55,295 nt of DNA from Clostridiales bacterium (GTDB taxonomy: Bacteria; Bacillota; Clostridia; Lachnospirales; JAISER01). This document shows, piece by piece, positions 1-8,582 of this stretch (within the stretch, counting starts at the first letter, position 1; every line of letters begins with the position of its first letter). The position numbers were made by a program, and so were the translations under genes. A model generated the notes under the pieces. The model ran no database searches and was not told the origin of the DNA. It worked only from the letters and a program-made list of their open reading frames with translations. The stretch covers positions 1-55,295 of the forward strand of contig JAISER010000080.1 in the NCBI GenBank assembly GCA_031263985.1, read 5' to 3'.

Positions 1-462
1 TAGCTTTGGCCTCCTTGTCATTTCATGCAGGATTTCCCGCTGTAAGCTACTTTCTTTTCCCTTTAAGCCCATTGATGGGTCTTTACTTAATCTCTCTTTG
101 ATTGTTCCCTCTTTACTTAATTGCGTTGGATAATCCAATGTTGGTGACGGCGGCTCGTCCGGCTCGACTCTCGGCGCTTCGCGGATGACGTACTCCGTCC
201 CCGTCATGCGTCCTTTGCTATCCCGCACGTGCAAGCGCGTGACGTACCCAGCGCGTTCAAGTTCCTTGACGGCCTCGCGTATCGCGTCGATTCTCTCGCG
301 GTTGATATGCGACAGCCCGACAAGCGTGTAGTCCCATTCCTCCGGCAATGAGAGCATCTGCGACAGCAGACCCTTCGCTTTCAGCGTCAGGCTCTCGTTG
401 CGTAGATGGAGCTTGCTCATAACCGTGTAGTTCTGCGTTTTATCCACTCGAAACACAGCCAT
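1..462 (-). CDS. Helix-turn-helix replication-type protein (partial, C-terminus outside window)
   Basis: An open frame of 154 codons runs from an ATG at 462 down to the window edge without a stop. A strong RBS (GAAAGGAGGT) lies just upstream. The N-terminus (MAVFRVDKTQNYTVMS, then a segment on sequences kept when genes are not shortened, LSLPEEWDYT) and the following winged-helix-like stretch resemble the replication/DnaD-like HTH proteins of Firmicute plasmids, phages and integrative conjugative elements. After about residue 105 it becomes a polar linker rich in Pro, Ser and Lys, as in that family before a C-terminal domain. It therefore suggests that a mobile element begins at or beyond the left edge. 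It could also be a stand-alone chromosomal homologue. Family assignment is from resemblance only. Confidence 0.72.
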   Translation of the reverse strand, partial: MAVFRVDKTQNYTVMSKLHLRNESLTLKAKGLLSQMLSLPEEWDYTLVGLSHINRERIDAIREAVKELERAGYVTRLHVRDSKGRMTGTEYVIREAPRVEPDEPPSPTLDYPTQLSKEGTIKERLSKDPSMGLKGKESSLQREILHEMTRRPKL

Positions 463-496
463 GTTGATACCTCCTTTCTCTGATTTTGGATATAAA

Positions 497-532
497 AAAA
501 CGGGCTACCGTCGTTTCAGGTATCCCGTTTTT
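497..532. terminator. Bidirectional rho-independent terminator downstream of guaA
   Basis: A 13-bp stem with one mismatch (AAAACGGGCTACC / GGTATCCCGTTTT) and a 10-nt loop. On the minus strand it is followed by seven Ts, so it would end the purB-purA-guaA transcript before the replication-type gene at 462. The plus-strand side also has a five-T tail. Confidence 0.8.
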
Positions 533-643
533 GGGGTGTATAAGGTTCGCTCGGTTTATTGTGATATCATTAATTTATCATCAGAAGCCCTTTTTCGATG
601 CCAAAAAACGTTGATTTACCAGCGAAAACACCGATTTGCCTAC

Positions 644-2155
644 CTATTCCCATTCCACGGTGGCCGGCGGCTTACTCGTTATGTCATAAACGACGCGGCT
701 CACTGACGGAACTTCATTAGCCACGCGAGAAGCGATTTTTCCTAAAAGCTCGTGCGGTATTTTCGTATACGAGCAAGTCATAAAATCGACGGTGTTTACG
801 GCGCGTAAAGCGATCACGTTGTCGTACGCGCGTTTGTCGCCCTTAACGCCAACCGAATGCGCGCCCGTAAAAACGGCGAAATATTGCTCCGGTTTTACGT
901 CGCTCTTTTCTATCTCATCGCGGAATATATAGTCGGCGAGACGCAGAATTTTAAGTTTTTCCTCGGTCACCGCGCCCATAATTCTTATGCAGAGGCCCGG
1001 TCCGGGAAAAGGGGGACGTTCCGTAAGCGATTTGGGCAAACCAAGTTTTTCGCCGATAACGCGCACTTCATCTTTAAACAAGCCCGACAGCGGTTCTATC
1101 ACACCGTCAAAATTAAGGTTTTTGGGTAATCCGCCGACGTTGTGATGGCTTTTTATCGTTGCGGCTTCTCCCGCTCCAGACTCGATAATATCCGGATAGA
1201 TCGTACCCTGCGCGAGAAATCTGACGTCACTGAGCTTTGCGGCTTCTTCCTCAAACACGCGCGCAAACTCGGCGCCGACGATTTTGCGTTTGCTCTCCGG
1301 GTCGGTTACGCCCTCTATCTTATCCAAAAAACGTTTTTGCGCGTTAACGCGTATAAAATTGAGATTTCTATCAGAAAACGCTTCTTCTATCTCGTCGCCT
1401 TCGTTCAGGCGCATAAAACCGTGGTCTACAAAAACGCACGACAGACCGTCAGGTACGGCTTCGGACAATAACGCCGCGCACACCGCGGAATCAACGCCGC
1501 CGGACAGCGCGAGCAATATTTTAGACTTGCCGGCTTGACGGCGCGCTTTTTCAATCTGCCGTTCCATATAGTCTCCCACGTCATAATCCCTTTGAGCGCC
1601 GCAGATGTCTAAAAAAGCGCCGATTATTTTATCGCCGCCTGACGTATGTTCCGTTTCAGGATGAAACTGGACGCCAAACAACTTCTTTCGCGCGTTTTCA
1701 AACGCGGCGCAATCACATTCGTCCGTATAAGCCGTTTTGATAAAGCCGTCAGGCAGACGCGTTACCGCGTCTTTGTGGCTCATAAGCGTTTCAGCCGCTT
1801 CTCCCGCGCCACGGAACAGCGGCGATTTCTCATCGAATGTCGTTATCGTAACGCCGTATTCGCCGGCTCCGGCGGACACCTCTCCGCCAAGAGCGCGGCA
1901 CATCACATGCATACCGTAACAGATGCCCAAAATAGGAATTCCAAGCTCAAATATGCGCGGATCGCATTTCTTAGCGTTTTCGTCATAAACGCTGTTGGGT
2001 CCTCCCGTCAGTATTACGCCGTCGGGCGAAAGAGTTTCCAGCTCGTTAGCCGTGATCGCGCCGCTTTTAATTTCAGAAAAAACGCCGAGACGTCTGGCGC
2101 AGCGCGCTATAAGCTCTTTATACTGACCGCCGAAGTCCATAACGATGACGCTCAT
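644..2155 (-). CDS. guaA: GMP synthase (glutamine-hydrolysing)
   Basis: Amidates XMP to GMP with ATP and glutamine in purine synthesis (cytosolic). The N-terminal class-I glutamine amidotransferase domain has the nucleophile in GICYGMH (Cys79) and the His/Glu pair in HPETEH. It is followed by the ATP-pyrophosphatase domain with the P-loop LSGGVDSAV (about residue 215) and the GMPS dimerisation domain ending in KPPATVEWE, the usual GuaA C-terminus. Length 503 aa is normal. The ATG at 2155 is chosen over an upstream one because it has a GAGGTGA RBS and overlaps the purA stop as ATGA, which suggests translational coupling. Last gene of purB-purA-guaA. Confidence 0.96.
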   Translation of the reverse strand: MSVIVMDFGGQYKELIARCARRLGVFSEIKSGAITANELETLSPDGVILTGGPNSVYDENAKKCDPRIFELGIPILGICYGMHVMCRALGGEVSAGAGEYGVTITTFDEKSPLFRGAGEAAETLMSHKDAVTRLPDGFIKTAYTDECDCAAFENARKKLFGVQFHPETEHTSGGDKIIGAFLDICGAQRDYDVGDYMERQIEKARRQAGKSKILLALSGGVDSAVCAALLSEAVPDGLSCVFVDHGFMRLNEGDEIEEAFSDRNLNFIRVNAQKRFLDKIEGVTDPESKRKIVGAEFARVFEEEAAKLSDVRFLAQGTIYPDIIESGAGEAATIKSHHNVGGLPKNLNFDGVIEPLSGLFKDEVRVIGEKLGLPKSLTERPPFPGPGLCIRIMGAVTEEKLKILRLADYIFRDEIEKSDVKPEQYFAVFTGAHSVGVKGDKRAYDNVIALRAVNTVDFMTCSYTKIPHELLGKIASRVANEVPSVSRVVYDITSKPPATVEWE

Positions 2156-3429
2156 GCCGTCACCTCGATATATTCGTCTCTTTTCGCGCCGACGGATATA
2201 TACGCCGCGCGGCATCCTATGGATTTTTCTATAAAATTCACATATTCAACGGCCTGACGCGGCAAATCGTTTAAGTGGCGGCATTGCGATATATCCTTTT
2301 TAAACCCGTCCATAAATTCATAGATCGGTTTAGCGCGGGAAAGCGCGTCGCTCGCGGCGGGAAAGCGCGTAATCTTTTCGCCGTCCAAATCGTACGCTAC
2401 GCAAACCGGTATCTTGTCATACCGTGAAAGCACATCAAGCTTGGTAATAGCCACGCTGTCGGCGCCTTGCGTCTGCACGCCATACCTTGACGCCACGACG
2501 TCAAATCCGCCCACGCGGCGCGGTCTGCCAGTAGCGGCGCCGTATTCGCCGCCCGCTTCGCGAAGCTTTTCAGCTTGGTCGCCAAAAAATTCGCATGTAA
2601 ACGGACCTTCGCCCACGCAACTGGAATACGCTTTAACTACTCCTATTACGTTATCAAGCTTTCGGGCGGGTATGCCCGCGCCGGTTGTAGCGTAAGACGC
2701 GAGGGTCTGCGACGAGGTAGTGTAAGGATATATGCCGAAGTCTATGTCTCTAAGCGCGCCAAGCTGCGCCTCAAACATTATGTTCTTGCCGCTCTCGGCC
2801 GCGTCGTTTAGATAAGGCGCGGTATCTCGTATATGTTCCGTTATTTTAGGGGCGTATTCGCGCAGCCACGTTAGCGTTTCGTCAGCGTCCGCTCCATGCT
2901 TTCCATATCCGCTCAGCGTCAGGCTCTTCCATTCGACTATCTCTCTGACCCTGTCCTCCGCTCGCTTCATGTCAAGCAAATCTCCGGCTCGCAAGCCTTT
3001 TTTCATATATTTATCCGCGTAGGCCGGCGCTATGCCGCGCCTGGTAGAGCCAAATTTTTTGTCAGCGAGACGTTCTTCCTCTAAAATGTCCTGCGTCACA
3101 TGATAAGGCATACACACAATAGCCTTATCGCTTAATATCAAATTCTCCGGCGTAACGGACACGCCTCTTTCGCGAAGCGCGTCGATTTCTTTTGACAGAT
3201 GCGCTATATCCGCCACCATGCCGGGTCCCATCACATTTACCGTATTTTCGCTCAAGACGCCGGACGGCAAGAGATTGAGCACAAACTCGCCTCTGTCGTT
3301 TATGACTGTGTGCCCGGCGTTGTTACCACCCTGATACCGTACGATCACATCGTACCGTGACGAAAGCAAGTCAACCATACGGCCTTTTCCCTCGTCCCCC
3401 CAATTGATGCCAACTATAGCCGTCAGCAT
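2152..3429 (-). CDS. purA: Adenylosuccinate synthetase
   Basis: Converts IMP, aspartate and GTP to adenylosuccinate, the first step to AMP. The N-terminal GTP/IMP site (NWGDEGKGRMVD, then RYQGGNNAGHTV) is intact, as are the later TTSSQTLASYATTGAG and TGRPRRVGGFD stretches. 425 aa is the family's usual length. The RBS GGGTGG lies 4-5 nt before the ATG. It is 15 nt downstream of purB and overlaps guaA by 4 nt, so it sits in one operon that serves both the adenine and the guanine branch. Confidence 0.96.
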   Translation of the reverse strand: MLTAIVGINWGDEGKGRMVDLLSSRYDVIVRYQGGNNAGHTVINDRGEFVLNLLPSGVLSENTVNVMGPGMVADIAHLSKEIDALRERGVSVTPENLILSDKAIVCMPYHVTQDILEEERLADKKFGSTRRGIAPAYADKYMKKGLRAGDLLDMKRAEDRVREIVEWKSLTLSGYGKHGADADETLTWLREYAPKITEHIRDTAPYLNDAAESGKNIMFEAQLGALRDIDFGIYPYTTSSQTLASYATTGAGIPARKLDNVIGVVKAYSSCVGEGPFTCEFFGDQAEKLREAGGEYGAATGRPRRVGGFDVVASRYGVQTQGADSVAITKLDVLSRYDKIPVCVAYDLDGEKITRFPAASDALSRAKPIYEFMDGFKKDISQCRHLNDLPRQAVEYVNFIEKSIGCRAAYISVGAKRDEYIEVTA

Positions 3430-3444
3430 AAAACCACCCGCTCT

Positions 3445-4869
3445 CTATACGTTAAGTTCAGACTTCACGCGCCCGCCTTCCCCGGACAGCAGCGTGTCGC
3501 GTATAAACCCCGCGAAGCGCTCAGTTTGTTCCTCCGCCCGGCCTGTAAACGCTTGCGCGTCAATCATATCGTCTATACCGCCGCGAACCGCCGCAAACGC
3601 CTCGTCGTTTTTAATCCTCTCGATCAAGTCGTTCGGCGTTCCGCGCCGTTTAATTTCCTCAGCGGCCGCCATGCAATGAGCGCGTATTTTCTCATGCAGG
3701 TTTTGGCGGTCGCCGCCCGCTTTCACGCACTCCATGAGTATCGCTTCAGTGGCCGCGAACGGCGCTTCTTCGCGAACATGGCGTTCAATAACGCTTTTGT
3801 TCACCACAAGGCCGTCCGTAACGTCTATAAAGACGTTCAAGAGTCCGTCGGCTGCCAAAAACATCTCAGCTACAGCCACGCGCCTGTTGGCGCTGTCGTC
3901 AAGCGTACGTTCCAGCCACTGTTCCGCCGCCGTAAACGCTGGATTAAGCGCCGCGGTCATAATGTAACGGGCAAGCCCGGTCATGCGTTCGCACCGCATG
4001 GGATTTCTTTTGTACGCCATAGCCGACGAACCTACCTGACTTTTCTCAAACGGCTCCTCAATCTCTTTCAGGTTTTGCAGCAGCCTGATATCGTTCGCGA
4101 ATTTATGCGCTGACTGCGCTATGCCGCTTAACGCGCTTAAAACGTAAAAATCGACTTTACGCGTATACGTCTGCCCGGTAACGGGAAACGCCTCGTCAAA
4201 CCCCATCTTCTTAACGACCGTCTTGTCCAGTTCGTCAACTTTGTCTTTATCTCCGTCAAATAGATACAAAAAGCTCATTTGCGTGCCTGTCGCGCCCTTC
4301 GCGCCACGAAGCTTCAACCCATCCTCGCGCTTTTTGACTTCTACAAAATCCAAGTAAACGTCATAGAGCCAAAGGCTCGCTCTTTTGCCCACGGTAGTGA
4401 ATTGAGCCGGCTGAAAATGCGTAAAGCCAAGCGTCGGCAGGCCTTTGTACTTCAGCGCGAAATCGGTTAGATTGCGCATTACCGTAAGAAGTTTACCGCG
4501 TATGACTGATAAAGCCGCTTTCATTATTATGATATCAGCGTTGTCGGTCACATAACAGCTCGTAGCGCCCAGATGTATGACGGGCCTCGCTTTCTTAGCC
4601 TGCTCTCCGAACGCGTGAATATGCGCCATCACGTCATGTTTCAGCTTTTTTTCAAACGCGGCGGCGACGTCATAATTTATGTCGCTTTCATAGCGCCTCA
4701 TTTCTTCTATTTGCTCGTTAGAAATCTCGACTCCAAGCTCTTTCTCCGTCTCCGCCAGCGCGATCCACAGCCTTCTCCACGTCCTAAACTTATTTTCCTG
4801 CGAAAAAATGTACTGCATTTCCTTTGTGGCGTAACGTTCGCCAAACGGCGACTCATATGCGTCTTTCAT
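3445..4869 (-). CDS. purB: Adenylosuccinate lyase
   Basis: Releases fumarate from adenylosuccinate (to AMP) and from SAICAR in the main purine pathway. It belongs to the fumarase/aspartase superfamily. The signature loop SSAMAYKRNPMRCE (about residue 275) and the HLGATSCYVTDNAD segment are present. Start taken at MKDAYESPF, with a GAGAGGAAG RBS; an in-frame extension of 20 Arg/Lys-rich residues upstream does not look like part of the family. The resulting 474 aa is normal for clostridial PurB. First gene of the operon, preceded by a promoter at 4954-4982. Confidence 0.95.
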   Translation of the reverse strand: MKDAYESPFGERYATKEMQYIFSQENKFRTWRRLWIALAETEKELGVEISNEQIEEMRRYESDINYDVAAAFEKKLKHDVMAHIHAFGEQAKKARPVIHLGATSCYVTDNADIIIMKAALSVIRGKLLTVMRNLTDFALKYKGLPTLGFTHFQPAQFTTVGKRASLWLYDVYLDFVEVKKREDGLKLRGAKGATGTQMSFLYLFDGDKDKVDELDKTVVKKMGFDEAFPVTGQTYTRKVDFYVLSALSGIAQSAHKFANDIRLLQNLKEIEEPFEKSQVGSSAMAYKRNPMRCERMTGLARYIMTAALNPAFTAAEQWLERTLDDSANRRVAVAEMFLAADGLLNVFIDVTDGLVVNKSVIERHVREEAPFAATEAILMECVKAGGDRQNLHEKIRAHCMAAAEEIKRRGTPNDLIERIKNDEAFAAVRGGIDDMIDAQAFTGRAEEQTERFAGFIRDTLLSGEGGRVKSELNV

Positions 4870-4953
4870 ACGTTTCTTCCTCTCCGCGCGACGGCGCGGC
4901 CTTGTCTTGGACGCTGTCCTGACAAACATCCGCGCGAAAAAGCCACATTGTAT

Positions 4954-4982
4954 ATAATCTTATATAGAGAGCTTAAAGTCAA
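4954..4982 (-). promoter_or_regulatory. Putative sigma-A promoter of purB-purA-guaA
   Basis: On the minus strand TTGACT (4977-4982) is followed after 17 nt by GATTAT (4954-4959), about 85 nt before the purB ATG. Five of six -35 and four of six -10 bases match consensus. No purine riboswitch was recognised in the leader. Confidence 0.5.
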
Positions 4983-5017
4983 GAGCTAAAAACCGTCACG
5001 CGCGTCAACCGCGACGT

Positions 5018-5216
5018 TAAGAACCTGTTCAAGATCTCCATTTCGCGTCTTTTCGGCTTATTAAACCTGCCCCGAAACTGGACTCCGGCGTCCGCGGAAC
5101 GGATTTTCCACAATGCTGAGTAAACAAAATCCTTGTGTACGCGCCCATGTACACAAGGATTTCGTTTACTTGCCATGCGAAAAATTCGCTAAAAGCGAGA
5201 TCTTGAACAGGCTCTA
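5018..5216. mobile_element. MITE-like inverted-repeat element, family 1 with a family-2 internal segment
   Basis: The ends are inverted repeats (AGAACCTGTTCAAGATCTC / GAGATCTTGAACAGGCTCT) flanked by TA. No gene is encoded. The central part, around 5070-5160, resembles the family-2 element at 14902-15067: GTGTACGCGC...GTACACAAGGATTTC and a degenerate ACCTGCCCCGAAACTGG end. The copy is therefore a chimera or a nested insertion. It sits upstream of purB. Confidence 0.75.
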
Positions 5217-5327
5217 AGAGTGAAATAAATGTCACATGACTGACAAAAAAATTCCAACAATTATGAAAAATATACGCGGAATTTAATGGTTATCGCCGCG
5301 CTAACAGGTTCTGACGCTAATATCCGG

Positions 5328-5587
5328 TTATCCAGTGGAGTTCAAATTATTAATACTAATACACAGTTGGTCAGCAACCTTATCAAACGTATGAAAGAAA
5401 CGATTTTCGAAATCTTTCTCTTTCAATTCCTTCCAAATCCGTTCAATAGGATTCACTTCGGGAGTGGCGGGCGGAATAAAGAAAAGTTCGATATTATCTG
5501 GCATTACGAGGCTCCCAGACTTGCGCCAACTTGCGTTATCCGCACAAAGCGATATGTAATCATCGGGAAAGCTTTTTGATAGCTTAC
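5328..5587 (-). pseudogene. IS630-family transposase, C-terminal fragment
   Basis: About 85 codons read on the minus strand with no internal stop. They hold the second and third catalytic residues of an IS630 DDE domain: Asp in LCADNASWRKSG and Glu in TPEVNPIERIWKELKE, ending at a TAA at 5330-5328. The N-terminal two-thirds is missing; the fragment starts exactly where the inverted-repeat element at 5588 begins. It is a dead remnant, different in sequence from the IS630 relic on the other strand at 5757. Confidence 0.75.
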
Positions 5588-5755
5588 TAAGAGTCTGTTT
5601 AAGATCTCGCTTTTAGCGGATTTTTGTGATGATTTTTCGCCAACCGCGGAAGCGCGAAAGCCGCGTATTCGAAGAATATACGCAAAGAGCGCTGACAAAG
5701 TGTGGCGGAAAATAAGCTGAAAAGACGCGAAATGGACATCTTGAACAGGCTCTTA
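5588..5755. mobile_element. MITE-like inverted-repeat element, family 1
   Basis: 168 bp between TA dinucleotides with inverted ends (AGAGTCTGTTTAAGATCTC / ACATCTTGAACAGGCTCT). The interior is shared in the same orientation with the copy at 48065 and in reverse with 34239, 37184 and 53561. It lies between two oppositely oriented IS630 relics and appears to truncate the left one. Confidence 0.8.
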
Positions 5756-5756
5756 G

Positions 5757-6257
5757 AACAAATCCGTGATGTCCGACAGGAAAGCATTGTTTATATTGAC
5801 GAAACCGGCATCGATACTTTTTTGCACAGAGAATACGCTTATTCCAAGCGCGGAGAAAAAGTTATCGGGCGAGTTTCCGGTAGGAAGTATTGGCGCTTGG
5901 GTATTGTCGCCGCTCCAATTTAACGGAACAATGGATGACCGGTTATTTGAGTTTTGGTTTGAAAACTGTCTCTTGCGCGAATGTCCTTCTAATTCCGTCA
6001 TTGTAATGGACAATGCCGCTTTCCATCGAAAGAAACGGCTTATTTCGCTTGCCGAAAGCAGTAAACATAAAATAGTGTTCCTACCGCCGTATTCCCCGGA
6101 ATATAACCCTATTGAGAAATTTTGGGCATGGCTTAAACGCAAGCTCAGGAAAGAATTATCTTATTTTGATAGTTTTGATGATTGTTTGCGTTACTGTTTT
6201 AATAGCATCAAGCTGTATCTTCAAGAGCCTCAAAAATATCTACCAGCGTTTTCATAA
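5757..6257 (+). pseudogene. IS630-family transposase, frameshifted and 5'-truncated
   Basis: Residues around the first catalytic Asp (VYIDETGID) are read in one frame up to a TAA near 5921. The rest (FNGTMDDRLFEFWFE, VIVMDNAAFHRKK with the second Asp, PPYSPEYNPIEKFW with the Glu) is read in another frame to a stop at 6257. Compared with IS630 transposases a few residues are missing between GIVAA and the FNGTM segment, so a small deletion caused the frameshift. The N-terminal DNA-binding region is absent because the element at 5588-5755 abuts it. Not expected to be active. Confidence 0.8.
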
Positions 6258-6504
6258 ACATTCACCCCTTGGGGCTAGTTTATCTTATTTTTTTGCTCTT
6301 GAAAAGTTTTATGCGGTTACCCTAGTTGTAATCGCCTTGCCCGGCGCAACCGCGCTTTGTTCGAAAAACATCCAGCTATATCGCGCAGCGTATTTTTGAA
6401 ACCAAGCTTCGGTTGGTTAAAGGTCGGTCATGCAAACCTTTCAGTTTCGCGCTTGAAAATACAATTTCGGATCTTCTAAAACGCTTTTATAGCGCTCGCG
6501 CCAT
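6258..6504. other. Gene-free spacer after the IS630 relic
   Basis: About 250 nt without a supported gene. It probably includes the right end of the decayed IS630 element, but no terminal inverted repeat could be matched by eye. It is followed by the 3' end of the ECF S-component gene. Confidence 0.4.
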
Positions 6505-7002
6505 TCAAAACAACTTGTCAACTCCGGATTTCCTGAGCGCCGCGGCGAGCGCCGTGAAAATTAAAACGCCTCCAATGGCTTGAATCACGTTAGACGGCAC
6601 AGCGCCTATAGCGTATGCAAAACCACCGCTTGGCAACGCTCCCGCAAAATAACCGGCTATCATTACAAACTCAGCTACGACGCAGGCGGCTACGTTCCGC
6701 AAGCTTACGCGCTCGTCTCGTTGAAATATCGCCGCCGCCGCGACACCCATAGCGGCTTTGATGACTAAAGTAAACGGCGCCCAATTTGCGTAACCTAAAA
6801 ATATATCCGCGACCGCCGAACCTACTCCTCCGACAAACGCCGCGCTTTTAAGGCCAAAAAAGAACGCAGTCAGCAATATTATGGCGTCTCCGGCATTTAT
6901 GTAACCATTTGTCGCCGGAATAGGCAGGTGTATCATCGTGGCGGCCACAGTTAAAGCCGTTAAAAAACCAGTTTGACAAATTTTTTTAATACTGGCTTTC
7001 AT
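6505..7002 (-). CDS. ECF transporter S component (vitamin/precursor uptake)
   Basis: 165 aa with about five to six hydrophobic segments (for example residues 10-30, 38-60, 75-95, 105-128, 135-155). This is the size and layout of substrate-binding S subunits of energy-coupling-factor importers. The motif NAGDAIILLTAFFFG and the GSAVADIFLGYANWAPFTLVIKA-type core (given here only in part) resemble the HmpT/PdxU2-like group, so a pyridoxine or thiamine-precursor substrate is possible but not shown. No EcfA or EcfT gene is nearby, so it would use a shared module encoded elsewhere. RBS AAAGGATG. No TPP or other riboswitch was recognised in the leader, which is interrupted by the element at 7040. 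Confidence 0.78.
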   Translation of the reverse strand: MKASIKKICQTGFLTALTVAATMIHLPIPATNGYINAGDAIILLTAFFFGLKSAAFVGGVGSAVADIFLGYANWAPFTLVIKAAMGVAAAAIFQRDERVSLRNVAACVVAEFVMIAGYFAGALPSGGFAYAIGAVPSNVIQAIGGVLIFTALAAALRKSGVDKLF

Positions 7003-7039
7003 ATTATTTCATCCTTTATATCTTTTTTCAACGCTTCCC

Positions 7040-7200
7040 TAGAGCCTGTTCAAGATCTCGCTTTTAGCGGGTTTTTCGCAAGGCAAGGATTTCGTTGACG
7101 CCGCATTGTGGAAAATCCGCCGCGTAGACGCCGGAGTCATGTTCCGGGACAGGTCTAATAAGCCGAAAAGACGCGAAATGGAGATCTTGAACAGGCTCTA
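7040..7200. mobile_element. MITE-like element, chimera of families 1 and 2
   Basis: The outer ends are those of family 1 (AGAGCCTGTTCAAGATCTCG / GAGATCTTGAACAGGCTC, TA on both sides). The interior carries the right half of the family-2 element, including its end GGGACAGGTCTA at about 7147-7158. This is best explained by family 2 inserting into family 1, or by recombination between them. Confidence 0.8.
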
Positions 7201-7276
7201 AGGAAAAATAGCTCCATCTGTAAAATTGTTGAAAATCTCGATCAGCAAGCCTCTTTATACAGGCGCTCACAGAGTT

Positions 7277-8569
7277 TCACCTGGCGTATCGCATATATTT
7301 TTTCAGCGCCCCCTTAGCGGCCGCATCGCAGTATACATCAAAACTCCATCCATTCTCATCCGATTCTTCCGATATTATATCGCAACTCTTGTATACCGCC
7401 GCGACCGCGTTTCCATCGGAAAACGGTATAAAAAACATCGCGCGCGTTCGCGTCTCACGCAAAATAAGCTCTATGGCGTCAGATAAATCATCCATGCCTT
7501 CTCCCGTCAAAGCCGACGCGCAAACAGTCGAACGGGCTAACGCGTCTTGCGAAAACGGTTTTTCAACCAATCCGTCACATTTATTAAAAACCGTAATAAT
7601 CGGCTTCGATAGGCATGACAAACCTTCAAGCGTGTCATATACGACTTCCATTCGCCTGTCCATATCTTGGCTTTGGGCGTCCACAACATGTACAAGCGCG
7701 TCAGAAAGCGTAACTTCCTCCAAGGTGGCGTGAAAAGCCTTTATAAGCGAGTGCGGCAGTTTCCGTATAAAGCCTACAGTGTCCGTCAAAAGCGCTAAAC
7801 ATCCGTTCTTTGTCTTTATCTCTCTGGTTGTCGCGCCAAGCGTAGCGAATAGTTTATCCTCCGCCGCAACGCCAGCTCCCGACAGCGCGTTCATAAGCGT
7901 TGACTTGCCTGCGTTCGTATAACCGACGAGCGAAATGACCGGTATTCCGGATTTCTCACGCTGTTTGCGCATCACGCCGCGCCGCGCGGCCATATCCGCC
8001 AGTTCCGCGTCCAAATCCAATATGCGTTCTTTCATCAAACGTCTGTCAGTTTCCAGCTTTTTCTCGCCCGGTCCGCGCGTTCCTATGCCGCCGCCCAACC
8101 GCGACATAGCCGCGCCGCCGCCCTCAAGCCGCGAATAATTATATTTGAGTTGAGCAAGCTCCACCTGCGCCTTGCCTTCCGCGGTTTCGGCCCGTTTCGC
8201 GAAGATGTCCAAAATCACAAGCGTTCTGTCCATAATTTTAACGTTCAAAAATTCAGACATAGCGCGCCGTCGCGCGTTTGACAACTCGTCGTCACATACG
8301 ATGCCGTCAGCGTTTTCGCGCTTCGCAAGCTCTTTTATTTCCTCCAGTTTGCCTTTTCCGACATATAAAGAAGGGTGCGGTTTTTCCCTTTTTTGACAAA
8401 CGCGACCGACGCTTTCCCCACCGGCCGTTTTTACAAGCTCATCCAGTTCGTCAAGAGACAAGCTCGCCTCCGTTTCAGGGTCGCCGGCCTTATCGACCGC
8501 GACAAGTATGAATCGCTCTTTTCTATCCGCGGTATCAAACAAAAAATCGTTCACTCCCAAAGGCGTCAC
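7277..8569 (-). CDS. hflX: GTPase HflX (ribosome-splitting factor)
   Basis: 430 aa. The N-terminal HflX domain contains the glycine-rich linker RLGGGIGTRGPGEKKLETD. The G domain has G1 GYTNAGKSTL, G3 DTVGF and G4 NKCD. HflX splits or rescues stalled ribosomes, especially after stress. The annotated start is a GTG at 8569 whose only good RBS (AAGGAG) lies about 24 nt upstream inside the end of plsC. A TTG or GTG slightly downstream, near 8557-8548, is an alternative. Follows plsC by 13 nt, so the two are probably co-transcribed. Confidence 0.93.
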   Translation of the reverse strand: MTPLGVNDFLFDTADRKERFILVAVDKAGDPETEASLSLDELDELVKTAGGESVGRVCQKREKPHPSLYVGKGKLEEIKELAKRENADGIVCDDELSNARRRAMSEFLNVKIMDRTLVILDIFAKRAETAEGKAQVELAQLKYNYSRLEGGGAAMSRLGGGIGTRGPGEKKLETDRRLMKERILDLDAELADMAARRGVMRKQREKSGIPVISLVGYTNAGKSTLMNALSGAGVAAEDKLFATLGATTREIKTKNGCLALLTDTVGFIRKLPHSLIKAFHATLEEVTLSDALVHVVDAQSQDMDRRMEVVYDTLEGLSCLSKPIITVFNKCDGLVEKPFSQDALARSTVCASALTGEGMDDLSDAIELILRETRTRAMFFIPFSDGNAVAAVYKSCDIISEESDENGWSFDVYCDAAAKGALKKYMRYAR

Positions 8570-8582
8570 GCGCCGCGAAGCT

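Noticed and set aside
5504-5698. Minus-strand 64-codon frame as a gene
   Set aside because: It runs across the inverted-repeat element in a frame different from the IS630 remnant.
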